A stretch of 64,000 nt of DNA. Source: Ignelater luminosus. Taxonomy: Eukaryota; Arthropoda; Insecta; Coleoptera; Elateridae. Shown one piece after another: positions 12,351-24,326 of the stretch (the first letter of the stretch is position 1; every line of letters begins with the position of its first letter). The translations under genes and the position numbers were made by a program. Where the stretch lies: contig VTPC01090616.1 of NCBI GenBank assembly GCA_011009095.1, positions 301,632 to 365,631 of the forward strand, given 5' to 3'. Below the pieces are notes generated by a model, which was not told where the DNA came from, searched no databases, and saw only the letters and a program-made list of their open reading frames with translations.

Positions 12351-12504
12351 CAGTGAAATAACGGGCACCTCTGTAGTAAGGACACTTTTCTTAATAAGTC
12401 TCAAAACGTTGTAATTCATGAGTTTTTACCTCTTCATACAGGACATCTCTGATTACGGACACTGTTTTTGGCATGAACGCTGTTCATTAAGAGAAATTCC
12501 ACTA
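12351..12504. mobile_element. Short pogo-like MITE (CAGTGAAAT ends)
   Basis: A 154-bp unit flanked by TA. The left end CAGTGAAAT and the right end (reverse complement) TAGTGGAAT match at 7 of 9, and the interior carries GGACAC/GTGTCC words (ACCTCTGTAGTAAGGACAC, ATTACGGACACTG), as in pogo/Tigger-type MITEs. Confidence 0.55.
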
Positions 12505-12509
12505 TACTT

Positions 12510-15050
12510 TTTAATCATCAGCAAATAAGTAATAAAAAGTTGCAGCTACTAAAATCATATTTTATATATTTTGTAAAAGTACTCTATTGAATACTAAGCG
12601 AGATTAGTTAGAGAGTAGAGCAACTCCAGATATTGGTTGTAGTTTATTAAATCTAGAATCCTTGATTTTACCAAATTATGCTTTACTGATTTCTATAATT
12701 TCCAATCTAATCAAGCGATACATCTATAACTCCAAAAGCCCCTAACTTGATAAACAGTAGTTTATGATTAACTTGATCAAATACAAAGTCAGTGTAAATT
12801 GAATGAACTTGCTTTTGACTTAAATGTATTTGATGTACTATAACTTTCATATACTAATGAGTTGGATTTAGTTGAACGACCTGGATTGTTTACTAATGAT
12901 TGCTTTATTTGCTACCAATGAATTCTTAATTGTAAGCAGTGCTTTCTAATAATTTTTGGAATACAGCTTATAATGGAAGTAGGCCTGTAATAGTTGATAT
13001 CTGTAGTGTTTTCCTTTTTATGAATTGGTGTTATAAAACTAGATAATTAAACGAGAAAATATTCGTAATTCTTTGGTTTGCCATGTGAACTCGCCTATAC
13101 ATCGCAAAGAATTTCTACGGACTATTGTTTATTAGATGTAAAGCAATAAAAATTGTCAAGAATTCTCGCAATGTCCCCTGATCTGATTTTGGCGATTTTT
13201 TCAACCCAAATGATTAGCGGTTAGTATGTTAGTGCCATTAGTGCAAAGCTTTCAAGAATCAATAGTCTTGCGCGGTCGCAACTCCTTGCCACATTGGCGT
13301 AACAAGCATTCCATAAAGACGAATCCATTTAATTTATTGTATTTGAAGAAATTTAGACTTGTTTCAACCGGTGCATTATTAAATCTTTTATGAGAAAGTG
13401 AAAAATATTTTTAATTAGATTACTTCTTCGAGCATTCTTCCCGCTTAGCGTCAATTATTAATTTTTAAAAATATGGGAACTTTATCTTTTTTTTTTCTAG
13501 ATCCATTTAACAACAAAACAATATCTTTTAACCCTTCTGAAATACATTCTAAGATTAATTCTTTTTCTTTTAGAAACGCAGAATCTTAAGTGAGATAGAA
13601 AGAGTTTTATCAAAGGAAAAATATTCAAAATAAAAAAGGGAAAAATAAGTTTGACCTTGAAATTAATTTTACTAAAGCTACACCACTGTGTTGTAAAAGC
13701 TCCAGAACTCCGGGTCTCTGGGCTCCGGGAGAGAGAAAATCACACACCGTTTCACGCAACCTTGTACCAAGTTCCGTGGTAGCATTTTAAAGCACGCATA
13801 GTTTAAACGAAATGAAACTTTCTTTTTGTTCGGTTTACAATTTCTTTTATAACTAATGCTAAGTTATTTCGTTTAAAAAAATAAAAATAAAACAGAAACG
13901 GGGGATCGTTGTTTTTATTCTTTAGTGTTCCCTTTGACGATATCATTTTGGGTGACAACATCAAATAGTAAACACACCATGTAGTGATATTGTCGAAATT
14001 ATAAAAATAAAGTAAAATAGACTGTATTTTGAGATTCTGCAGAACAAGAATCCGCAGGTAAGGTTTTATAACTATTGTTTTATTTTATTAGTTGGTAAGA
14101 TAAAATACTAAGCAAATAAATAAAAGGAAAGCAAAAGGCAGTTAATCATTCCGAGAGATTAATTAAAACGAATACTAAATAGAACACCTTGTGGATTATT
14201 CACGATATCGACACTAAAAAATGAAAAATATTAAGATAAAATGCTGATAACATTTCTAATGGAGTTTAAAAATACCTTATCGTGTTAAACACGATATGAA
14301 ATGTATGAAACTTTTAAATACTTTAGATTCTCGTTCAACAGCAGCATTATCTAGCTGTAATGCTAATTTACTAATAGCATAGTAATTTTTATAACAATCA
14401 CCAAAAAGGTTTATAAATAAGAATCTTTATTATTTGACTGGGGAATTTTGTAATATGTATACCTACCAGGTACGAAACTAAAGACCTAATCTCTAATCTT
14501 ATTGACCCTGCAAACCCAATTTGATCTGCAGCCTTTAACTGACCTATCCTCCTAACCTACGTCCTTTTCTTTTCTTATACGTAATTTGATTTAAACGAAA
14601 ACGAAAATCTTGCGTCTCCAGCATCTAATTTAAGTATTCTAGCTTGTTTTTGTTTTTATTTTGACTTATTTAAGTACTTTTGGTAACTTATCAAATAAAA
14701 ATAGTTGTTTATATAACAAGAGTGTAAAGTGAAGAAGAATTTTCATAATCTATTGTTTTGTTCACTTTAGTATTATGTTTTCAGCGTATTAGTCATTTAT
14801 AAAAGCTTTCTATTATCAACAACTTCTGATTTCTAAATATTTCTAAAATTGTGTCTTCTTTTTCTTCTGATTTCATGTTATGTTTTATCATTTGATTCAT
14901 GGTTTTAGATTCCAATAAAGGTTAGCAATAATCGGAATATTCTTTTCATTTATTACAGTCTTTTTTAATATTCCTCTTATTTCTCGCTTTCTGGCTCCAT
15001 TGAGAAGCAAAGGACATACTTATGGGTGTCTCAAAAGCTAAAATAAGATG
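12510..15050. other. Long intronic stretch, no gene
   Basis: No family-like ORF. 13700-13780 is locally GC-rich (CTCCGGGTCTCTGGGCTCCGG). At 14045-14058 a sequence ending AATCCGCAG|GTAAGG would work as a donor of a non-coding leader exon, but nothing else supports it. Confidence 0.35.
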
Positions 15051-15059
15051 ACAAGAAAG

Positions 15060-15430
15060 CTAGTCTTGTGAATTTCGGGTTGAGTATTCCTGGCTATCTT
15101 CGTATATTGTTTCATATCCTGAGCGGTCCTTGTAACTTCCTGGTTGTAATTCTTTTGAATGAGTTCTAAGGCCTTTCCGCTTTTTTTTACCTGGTAGGTT
15201 GGATTTTATCTCGTGAGGTTTCTTTTTCCCATCTCTTCCCTAATTGTTGTTGTTCTTATCATTTCTTCGTCCGAAATCTTCTCTGGTCAGGATATTTAGT
15301 GGATAATTCTTAGGCATTTGTTAATAAAAGCTTGTAGTTCTGTTTATTTGTTATCCATGCTTCTGCTTCGTTTAGACAGCCACTTTTGATCTTGGTTTTA
15401 AAGAATCTTAAGTTTTGTTTATAATTCTGC
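15060..15430 (-). pseudogene. LINE (endonuclease-RT type) C-terminal relic
   Basis: The reverse strand reads EAEAWITNKQ, then after a frameshift ELQAFINKCLRIIH, a stop, and PEKISDEEMIRTTTIREEM. This is the order seen after the RT thumb in RTE-like non-LTR elements (the AWxxNK...LQAFxNKCLRxI block). Multiple stops and no RT catalytic motif: a dead 3' fragment. Confidence 0.6.
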
Positions 15431-15981
15431 TATATCATTAGATTTCCATACTTTCTGAGCATTAAACGACTTTTGTGCTTGGATTATCTTCATTCGTTGC
15501 AACTTTTTCGAATATTCTAAGCAAGATATATTGTCCACTAATAATACGTTTGCTTTTGGTTTTTAGTCTAAACACCAAGAAGAACACTAAAACAAGTATT
15601 ACCTTCCCAGGCTCTTCTATCGCTTGAATTCGTCGTAATATACTGTAATTAATGTTAAGTACAAATGAAATCACAGAAGGCTTATTCCTACATAAAACGT
15701 TACTAAACTTTTGATGTTATACATTCAACCTTGAATCTCTAGTCAAATCTTAAAAAAGTTTTGGTTTTCGATGAGTTTTATATCTTTAAATGAAGTCGGC
15801 ATCGTTCAGGATCTTAGAGAAGATGAGAAGATCTGATATCAGTCTAACACTGTCAGACACTGGTTCTTAAAGTGAAAATCACAGTATCAGTTACCAGGAT
15901 TTAAATTGTCATGTTGTCTGCATTACTGCTGTCGAAGAAATTTCTAAAAGTTGGCGGATCTGACTGAAAAAGAATCAGACC

Positions 15982-16092
15982 AACACCGCAGTTTTTGCTA
16001 TAAAAGGATTTGTATGCTAGAATTATGGCTAATATTGGATTAACTATTTTAATAACTATAAAATAGAATGGTAGATTCTATTCCAAGAAATT
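15982..16092. repeat. 111-bp direct repeat, copy 1
   Basis: Identical to 17477-17587 at 110 of 111 positions (the change is A to C in TTTTGCTATAAAAGG). It begins AACACCGCAGTTTTTGCT and ends TTCCAAGAAATT. No TG..CA ends, no target duplication. Confidence 0.95.
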
Positions 16093-17476
16093 AACGCATT
16101 ACTATTGGAAAACTGATTTTCAGCCAAATTTGCAAAAGTTGTTTTTGCAAAAATCCATAGAGTGAGCCAGAAAGAAACATTAAATTTTAAAATATTTAGT
16201 TAATGAGTCGGAACAAGTAACAAATTTGTTGTCATACATGCAATGAAAGAATCACGAGAAATTTGACCTTTTTCAGCTATTAGTTTTTGACTGCAATCTT
16301 ACATAGCCAATATTTCCATTTCTCTGCATTGGTCTTTGGTTCAATTCAAATTAATCCAATTTAAAATGATTTATTTTGTACAGTCAAAGAGTAATATCCT
16401 TTTAATAGAGTTTTGGAAAAACTTGAGATCGGAATAAACTAGATGGATATATCAAAATCACAAATTAAAGGCCATAGTCAGACTTATGTCTATTATATTT
16501 GTTAAAAAGAGGTTAATAATGAGACATAAAAGAAAGAACTACATTTTGCTAAAAACAATTGCAGATCTATCTTGTCATCGATTGTTTTTAGTTTTGCCTT
16601 TTATATTTAAGTATTAAACTCGTTAAACTTGTTGAGAAGATTAGGAAATGTTATCAGTAAAACGACTTCATGCAAAACCTTGTCAGATATTAAATCTCAT
16701 GGTAATGATGAGCATAGGCCAATATGGAATCGTTCACAGAAACTTTCTTTTACTCATTTCACAAAAGAAACTTTCTCCAACAATGAAATTTGACCTAAGG
16801 ATGAGGATACAATTGTTTTGTTCTTCAAAAAAACTGTTTTAATAACCTTTACTTTTAACCGCTGATTATATACTGGAGCAGCGTGTTCACGTCGGTATGA
16901 GAGGTTCTAAGTAGTCATGACACCGTACCTATTTTCTACCACCTTGATTCAATTATCAGATTATATTGTAGCAGTTTTTGGTTTCACAAATGAGCGAGAT
17001 CCTTGCAAAGAAACTTTACCAACTTACAACCAATGACCACTTTATGTAATAACACGGTTTTTTAGATATCCAAATTTCATATTAAAATGATTTCAAAGCA
17101 CTGCAAACCCAAGTGCAAAATCGGCTTAAAACAAAAGCACTAAAATCCTAGCGTTGCGTCAGTACCAACGTACAGCTAATTACGTAGGATCATTACTTTT
17201 CACAACATCATTTGTTTACGCTACTAGAAAACTACAGTTTACAGCGTATTACTCTAAGAATTCCTTTGGCTTGAAATATAATACAAGATTAAAAGAACTG
17301 GAAATCTGTATGAGTTCATTTATTCCAAATAATACAGGATTATAGGCGAAACTCTCCTTAATCTACAATGCTAAAATTCAGTGAACAGGCTTCTTCATTC
17401 GTCAAGTCTAGAACAAATTTTAAAACGTCTGCTATACAAGAATTATAGTTGTATGTAAAAACTTGTTTCATACCCT
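16093..17476. other. Spacer between the two 111-bp repeats
   Basis: 1384 bp of AT-rich sequence. The ORFs at 16648-16842 and 17154-17345 show no homology that I recognise. If the flanking repeats were LTRs this would be the interior of a small element, but I see no primer-binding site or polypurine tract. Confidence 0.4.
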
Positions 17477-17587
17477 AACACCGCAGTTTTTGCTCTAAAA
17501 GGATTTGTATGCTAGAATTATGGCTAATATTGGATTAACTATTTTAATAACTATAAAATAGAATGGTAGATTCTATTCCAAGAAATT
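17477..17587. repeat. 111-bp direct repeat, copy 2
   Basis: See 15982-16092. The flanks differ completely from copy 1 (CATACCCT before, TTAAATC after). Confidence 0.95.
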
Positions 17588-20197
17588 TTAAATCTTCCCC
17601 ACTTGGTCCCACATAGCCTTCTAAATTTACAAAACTTCATCATTCTATCAGCTTTGGTTCCCTCGTTATGTAATTGTCCGATGTATCCGATGCAGATTTA
17701 AACGTCTTCTAAGGGAGAAACTGTAAATTAAAAAAACCTATTTTAGAAATGGGCGTATATAGGATCATCACACAAAAGCGAGTTTTTGCATAACTCTCCA
17801 ATAGAGGATTAAACAACATTTTGCCACCTTTCTAAAATCCCTACACACATCACAGACGTATGGAACTTCAAGTTAGGCTATGTAAGAAAAACGTAAGAAT
17901 GTCCCCAAAAGCATCATTGGTTTCCGGACACTAAGGTTGACTTGATGCCATTCAATCTAAAAAACGCGCAAGACCAAATAAGTTTTGTCACTTTGCGAAC
18001 TGATGGGCAAAATAAAAGGGCTACAACTCCAAATCAACCAAATTCAATAAAAATATTTTTTTATTGTAAATATATATGGAGAGTGAAAACATGTAATCTT
18101 GAAACAACTCCCAGTTTTCAATCTCTGATTATGATCAAAAAAAGTACAGATTATTAGAAAAGAGAAGTTTTCGCTAAGAAAAAAACCGTTATGCTTATTA
18201 CTATATGTATAAGCAAAATATGCCAAGGAGATAGACATCTTAATAATCTATCAATTTCATTTGAAAAGTAAAGATATTGATACAGTGAGAATAAGCGATT
18301 TATAATTTTGAACAAATTTAGAAGAAATGAATGTCATACCTTGCATGCCAGTACTACAGTCTACTGTAGAGAACAGTGATTTTACAAGACTCTGTTTTTT
18401 ACCCAAAGTTCGAAATAGAGATAGAAAATTCAATACAGGCAGTAACACTGCAGAACCACCGGGCAATAATAAAATTCCAGTTAAATTGTTGCAGCAAACA
18501 GCACCACAAGAAATGAAGAGACTGTAATTAGGATGTTCATAATAAAAAAAAACTGTTAAATGGTCCAGGGATTGGATTTCCCCTTTTTCATTACAATATT
18601 ATAAGTGAGGATTCTGGAACAAATGTGAGAAGCAATACATGTTCTAACTTGTTCTATATGCAGGTAAGGTTTTTCTGCATAGTTATCATGTCAGACAATC
18701 AAACTCAATGAAGATAAAATAATTCCAGTACGGGGTTGAAAGATCTCGAAGCACCATTCTGCAGAGAGTACTATATCTGATGCGGGAAAAAACGGAATAA
18801 TTCATACTTAAGAGGAACAGCAATTTAAGATACCTGTTTTAGTTTGAAATATTAAAAATCAAAGAAAATTTACTAAACAATGCGATATCTGTAAAATGTC
18901 AAAAACTACTACGACTAAAGCATTCATAATTGTGGAAGAACAGCTAAATTCTAAATGCTTGAAGGGCTTTGCACAAGCTTCCAGGAATAAACCAGTAATG
19001 AACTTTTTGTACAGATGAAGAATTTCTAGTAAAAATCAAAAATTCGATCTTGTAAGAAATAGTAGGAAAAAATGAAAAGTTCTTCGTTTGAAGAATATTA
19101 TAGATGTTTATACCGTCAACGTCAAACGTGATTAATTTGTTGGCGTATCAAAGTTAAACAACTAGTTAATTTTGCACGAAAATGTACAAATTGTTTACTT
19201 TTGAAACTACATCAAAACGAATGTATTCTAGACGTGACAAGTAAACGTACTTCTGTTTCTGAAAAGTGAGCTTTTTTACGTGGGCTACGCAATATCATAA
19301 AAGATATTCATACAAATGTATGTATAAGAAATTTTTACAGAGGTGAACAACTTCAAAGGTATTCAAAAAAGTTTTTTTTTACAAAGAGAAACGTTTACAA
19401 AAAAATCCCCTTGTGTAATTAAAAATTCTCTTTTGTTTTCTTTTAATATACAAATAAATTACAGCATTTCTTCTTTAAAAATAAAACTGTTGAATTCGAG
19501 ACACCTCTTTTGATTATAAAAATAAATTGAAATAGGAAATTAGGAAATTACGCACAAGGCTCGAATACCTATTGATATTAATCAAGTAAGCGGAAAAACT
19601 AAACACTTCACATTTTTCTTCTTTTTGGCGGAAAATAAAAGGGTGACGTCAAGTGGAAATTGATTAAACATCTCTTTTTATTAAATAGGAGACGTCCATT
19701 ACTGATTAACGATCAAACGGAAAAAGGAAATATTCGAATTTGATAAAAATAGAAATTTTAATAGTGAAGTTTGCGTGTAGTAGATTAATCTTTTCGTATT
19801 TCAACTGTTCAGTTATTAATGGACGAATTTTCCGTTACTAATGTTACTATTTTAACGTAGTTATGTATTTTGACACGCTCACGTTTCTATATAACTTTTA
19901 TGCCAAGATTATAATCTACTGTGTTTAACTGCGGTTCTAAAATTAAAAAACAAATAAAATATGCAATTTACAAATAACAATAGAACCTATGTTTAAGTAC
20001 ACGAAATTCTCAATGGATTTTATTTATTGTATCTAGAGGTTTTAAAAGATGCATACTTTAAGAATAATTAATAATAGGAATAAAACGAAGCGGGAATAAT
20101 TAAATTTTATCAGTATAAACGCGAACATTCGAGTGGTCAGATTAAAATATTACTGTTCTCAGATATATGTACTACTGTTCGTAAGTGTTGGTTGATA
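17588..20197. other. Intronic stretch, no gene recognised
   Basis: Short ORFs only (for example 18327-18527), none with family signals. The part before 20198 should hold the promoter if the exon there is a real first exon; TCAG-type initiators occur (20138, 20159) but no TATA box is placed well. Confidence 0.35.
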
Positions 20198-20250
20198 ATG
20201 GAAGAAATAAATGACATTTTGGATTTAAATAAGGACGTGGGCTTTTACTG
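20198..20250 (+). CDS. Candidate alternative first exon (N-terminus B)
   Basis: An ATG in good context (GATAATGG, A at -3 and G at +4) opens 17 codons plus two bases, MEEINDILDLNKDVGFY, then TG|GTAATG. Phase 2 joins to the shared exon at 54569 as TGG (Trp) followed by PPPAPLVVEDPP. There is an in-frame stop directly upstream, so it can only be a first coding exon. It is a short exon found by eye; the match to the acceptor phase has a one-in-three chance of being accidental. Confidence 0.35.
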
Positions 20251-22544
20251 GTAATGTTTGTATTTCATTTCAATTCTAATTAATTTTACGAACTATAACG
20301 GAACAACACCAAATATAAAATAAGTAGTTAAAATTTCTTAAGACGTGGAAATTTAGCAGCAAAATTGGGAATGCTCAAGTTATTTTAATGAATTGAATGT
20401 TGAAATATATAAAATAAACAAAAAGAGTGTTGTCTACGTAGCAAGATTATTAGATGTTTAAGTAAACATGTAAAAGATAACCTCACTTTTACGTATAAAT
20501 AATACATTATACTCTTTTACTTAGTTATCGTTATCAACCTATTTGCTTATTCACTTCATCTCAAATTAGGTATTAAATAACTGTAGTATTTTAAGAACTG
20601 AAAAGTATCGATTAGGTACTTATTATATTTGCTAATAGGTAAATCTTATTAATTTATAAACGATTTTTATTTTATATTACGTTGAATATATGTAGGTAAT
20701 GTGCTAACGCATCTTATCATTGTCACATAATTGTTATTACGTCTCGAACATAATGTTATCACGATTTGTGTTACATATCCAATTAAAGATAAACTTATTA
20801 TTATTGCCCTGATCTTTTCACCTTCTTCTAAACTTTCTTTTTACAAAAAAATTAATAAACAGCATTTGTGCTCTCTGGAAAGACAAGCTTTTGTGATATA
20901 TTGTGTATTTAATTTCTCGAAAGTAGTGCTAAATTGTATCTAAATTTTTTCTCTTGTCTATAGTATGCTTGTCATAAACAACTCACGAAGATTATTGAAA
21001 ATTAATTATTTTGAATTTGCGGTATTGTGGGACGTCTGATTGTTAATTAATGTTTAAATGGTTCTATAATTAATTATAGTGTGTTCCATTTTCTATGTAC
21101 TATTTCGGTTACTGTTAGAGGCAGAGCGATAGGGTTTACACTGCATTCGTTGGCAAAAACAAAATTTTGCCATCTTTTTTTTTGTTTAAGTAAAAATCGA
21201 AAATTCCCCATTTCTCAGTTATAAAAGCTCTTAGAAGAGTCAGCAGATGATAAAGCTAAGCCTTTGGATACGTCAATTCGCATATATCGAGATCCAAAGT
21301 TGAAATAAGAAAAAAACTGTAACAGTAGATGGGACAATCATAAAACCAAACCTTCCATGCCATATCAAGAGGCAGTTGCGTAACTTGCTATACGTACAGC
21401 AAATGGCAAGATCATTTCATTTTCCTACACAACTGTAACAACTAAGAAAATTCGACAAAGATCCTCAAATACGTCATTGATCAGCCATAGAAATAATTTT
21501 CAAGTGTGTTAAAAGAAAAGATACAGGAAAGATGGAAACAAACTAACTAGATGGTTGCAGTGATGCTGAATGAGGAACATTTGACCAATATAATTCTATA
21601 AGATAAGTAGTACTCGGATGTTGACGTAACCGATTTACTGAAATGAGAAGATTCTGAAAGATTATATCTCGTTCAAGAAGGTTTATCCGAAGCAACATGC
21701 CGTTTTCTTTCATAAGACCTTTTACTCTGGGCAACGATAGCAATGAAAATATTTCTGAATTAGAAAACACTTTGAGGATTTTGTTGGCATAAAAGGATTA
21801 ATCTTCATGAGTTTTGTAGTAATTTTATCACAAATAAGTTTTGAATGAAAAAAGCCTTCTATTAGGTTTAAGATCAAAAACGCAAAACATGAGTAGAATT
21901 CTTTCAAAAGATGGCTGACTCCTTCCTTTGTGTACTAATGCCCTTAAATATTTAAAGATATTTCTAAATTCCTTGTTATGCAATTTAATGATATGCTGAG
22001 ACACCATGCTATCTGTAATTCAGACAGCCGATTAAAATAAATTAGTATCATTGATTAGAGAAAAAGTTAAGCAGTGGGTGATTTAGTGCTGAGTCTTATT
22101 TAGGTGTGTTTGTGTGAGACCATAGCAGGGATCTGTGAAGTTGGAGGCAGGCTTACCGATAAGTGAATCGTGTTTTCTCAAGTTGTCTTCGTGAGCAAAT
22201 TGAATCTCTGCATGAAATTTTATGTCGAGGAGCTGTGGGATACTTGGAAGAATTTTAAGGGCCTTTACGACCGTGTTTGACTGTTCGAGACCATGGAAGC
22301 ATTTCAGTCTTACATAAACCACTCATGCCAAATCGCATACCTGACCTTGTTTCTGGTGATTGGTGACTTCTTGTATTGTAAAGATATATTGTAGCAAAAA
22401 TCCGTCAACTTTTGTGCGTTCTTCACGCTGGCCATTTACATTCATTACGTATTTGTTAGTGTTTTTCCCAGTTTCTCTCTTTGTCTCGTCTACTTAATCA
22501 GGTTATGGAATTGGTCATCACTTCCGGTTGTTTGTTGTATGATT
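20251..22544. other. Intronic stretch, no gene recognised
   Basis: AT-rich up to about 21100, then a less AT-rich part (21240-22350) with several short ORFs on both strands. None shows a recognisable domain. Confidence 0.35.
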
Positions 22545-22787
22545 TACAGCTCGACCAACCTCAGAAAAGCCCTGAGTGGGCGTGTACGGGGGAGCTACAT
22601 GTCGACCAAGTAGGGGAGACCGGGGCATTAGCGTACTGCAAATTTTAATTGCTTATAACAAAGTTACTTTTTAAGATTATGTCTTAAAATTTTGTTTGTG
22701 GATTGCAAACTATAAATAGTTTATTGGTTTATGGTCACATTCAAACTAAAATAACATATTTTCTTATTTTATTTATTTTTCTAAATA

Positions 22788-22855
22788 CGCTAATACCCCG
22801 AACCTATTCGGGTAATAGCGTATAAGAAATGCTATTGCCCCAAATGGCAACTACC
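22788..22855. repeat. Subterminal inverted repeats of the pogo-like element
   Basis: ACGCTAATACCCCGAA and TTCGGGTAATAGCGT form a near-perfect 15-bp hairpin with a CCTA loop at 22789-22823. A third copy, GCTATTGCCCC, follows at 22840. Inside the right end, TTACGCTAATTCCCCGA (24095) and TTACGCTATTGCCCCGA (24111) are tandem. Such repeats are typical binding sites for a transposase HTH domain, which is an inference here. Confidence 0.8.
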
Positions 22856-23128
22856 ATACAAAATAAAAAACAACATACTTTCAACGTTTAATAAAAATGC
22901 AATATAAAAACTATAAAAGTATTATCTATAAAAATATTCCAAAAATCGGAAAATAAATATACACTCTGTATTTATATAAGAACAGGGTGAGAGTACGTTG
23001 TACTCCAAAAATAAAATTTTTACAAAAAAAAACAAACTAAACTCTAAAAAAAGAAACCTAGTTATGAATACTAAAAAACAAAACTAAAATGTCACTCTAA
23101 AAATAGTAGGTAATGTTTCCACGTATTA

Positions 23129-23669
23129 TTAATGGACGTTCAAATTTCCAAACGAGATTCCAAAATTTAAAAAGGAATGTTGTTGTTTAGTTGCGCCATG
23201 AAGTGTTGGTTCTGGAAGTTTCATTTTAATATGAGTTTTCTGAACTACACTTATACCTAGTACTTGAGGCAGAATAAATGTATTTTTCAGTTTGTTGCTT
23301 TTTCGGAAAAATGATACTTCATATTCTCCATTCTCTTCATCAGTTACAACTTTTCCTACAAAGTAAACTACATTTTTATCAGTCTTGAACTCTACCAAAA
23401 CATAATTGAGTCTACGTATTTCCCCCAGTTCACCAAAATTTATATCTATTCCCTCCTCATCAACTCCTTCTTCTGATGACAATTTTGGCTCCGATGTTTC
23501 TGTTTCTGATTCTGATTCACTTTCTGACTTTTTGGTTTTCTTCGGTCTTTTAATCTTATTATTTTCCTGTGATGCAATGTGTGTTTTAACTTTCATGGTA
23601 TTTTTTGTGGTCTTCTTTAGCTCTTTTTCTTCTAATTCTCCTCTCAAAGGAGTTGAAGTTAAAATTTCC
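23129..23669 (-). pseudogene. C-terminal part of a pogo-like DDE transposase, enters gap
   Basis: 172 codons are visible from an internal Met at 23647; the frame is open into the N run, so the true start is not in view. There is a Lys-rich region, an acidic Ser/Glu linker (KKSESESESETETSEP), then a small beta-rich tail, YVLVEFKTDKNVVYFVGKVV, EYEVSFFRKS and MKLPEPTLHG. This YYVGxV...VxFLRR...KLPxP pattern is the C-terminal extension of many insect pogo/Tigger-like transposases. The catalytic core should lie in the gap, but 400 N plus 44 bp to the TIR is too short for it, so the gap is underestimated or the copy is internally deleted. It is uninterrupted as far as visible; I class it as a partial gene. 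Confidence 0.6.
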
Positions 23670-24069
23670 NNNNNNNNNNNNNNNNNNNNNNNNNNNNNNN
23701 NNNNNNNNNNNNNNNNNNNNNNNNNNNNNNNNNNNNNNNNNNNNNNNNNNNNNNNNNNNNNNNNNNNNNNNNNNNNNNNNNNNNNNNNNNNNNNNNNNNN
23801 NNNNNNNNNNNNNNNNNNNNNNNNNNNNNNNNNNNNNNNNNNNNNNNNNNNNNNNNNNNNNNNNNNNNNNNNNNNNNNNNNNNNNNNNNNNNNNNNNNNN
23901 NNNNNNNNNNNNNNNNNNNNNNNNNNNNNNNNNNNNNNNNNNNNNNNNNNNNNNNNNNNNNNNNNNNNNNNNNNNNNNNNNNNNNNNNNNNNNNNNNNNN
24001 NNNNNNNNNNNNNNNNNNNNNNNNNNNNNNNNNNNNNNNNNNNNNNNNNNNNNNNNNNNNNNNNNNNNN
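23670..24069. other. Assembly gap (400 N)
   Basis: Exactly 400 N. The round length suggests an estimate or placeholder rather than a measured distance. The two reading frames that appear to cross it are artefacts. Confidence 1.
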
Positions 24070-24326
24070 TTATTATTTCGACAAAACAGCAACTTACGCT
24101 AATTCCCCGATTACGCTATTGCCCCGATCTCCCCTACACTCGCATCCAAAAAATCTTCCGGCGGGAAATTTAAAAAAAACTAAACACCACCAATAACATG
24201 TAATAGATTAACTTTTTGTCAGTTAATGTACTCGAGTAAAATTACGTTTCGGATTGGTCGATGTTGTTTGTTATTGAAATTAGTTCGCATATTTTCCGGG
24301 GCTTTTCTGAGGTTGGTCGCGCTGTA

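Larger units (their letters stand above)
22611..24136 (-). mobile_element. pogo-like element with TA target duplication, contains assembly gap
   Basis: The termini read TA|GGGGAGACCGGGGCATTA on the left and, inverted, TA|GGGGAGATCGGGGCAATA on the right; the match runs through GCGTA, two mismatches in 25. TA on both sides is the pogo target. A word close to ACGCTATTGCCCCGA is repeated inside both ends (see 22788-22855 and 24095-24130). The minus strand carries the end of a transposase (23129-23669). 400 N occupy 23670-24069. Confidence 0.88.
22547..24324. mobile_element. MITE with TIR CAGCTCGACCAACCTCAGAA, split by a pogo element
   Basis: The left end (22547) and the reverse complement of the right end (24324) share CAGC(T/G)CGACCAACCTCAG and AAAAGCCC, 25 bp with one mismatch. 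TA lies outside both ends (22545-22546, 24325-24326). The sequence between is an insertion of the pogo-like element 22611-24136. Without it the MITE is only about 250 bp and has GTCGACCAAG and GGATTGGTCGATG as subterminal inverted words. Confidence 0.88.

Noticed and set aside
14045-14060. AATCCGCAG|GTAAGG as donor of a leader exon
   Set aside because: A single donor-like match in AT-rich DNA without promoter or frame.
15982-17587. LTR retrotransposon bounded by the 111-bp repeats
   Set aside because: No TG..CA ends, no target duplication, no primer-binding site or gag/pol remains in the 1.4-kb interior.
23406-24173. Long frames across the N run on both strands
   Set aside because: Most of the translation is X from the gap; the readable forward part is the complement of the pogo C-terminus.
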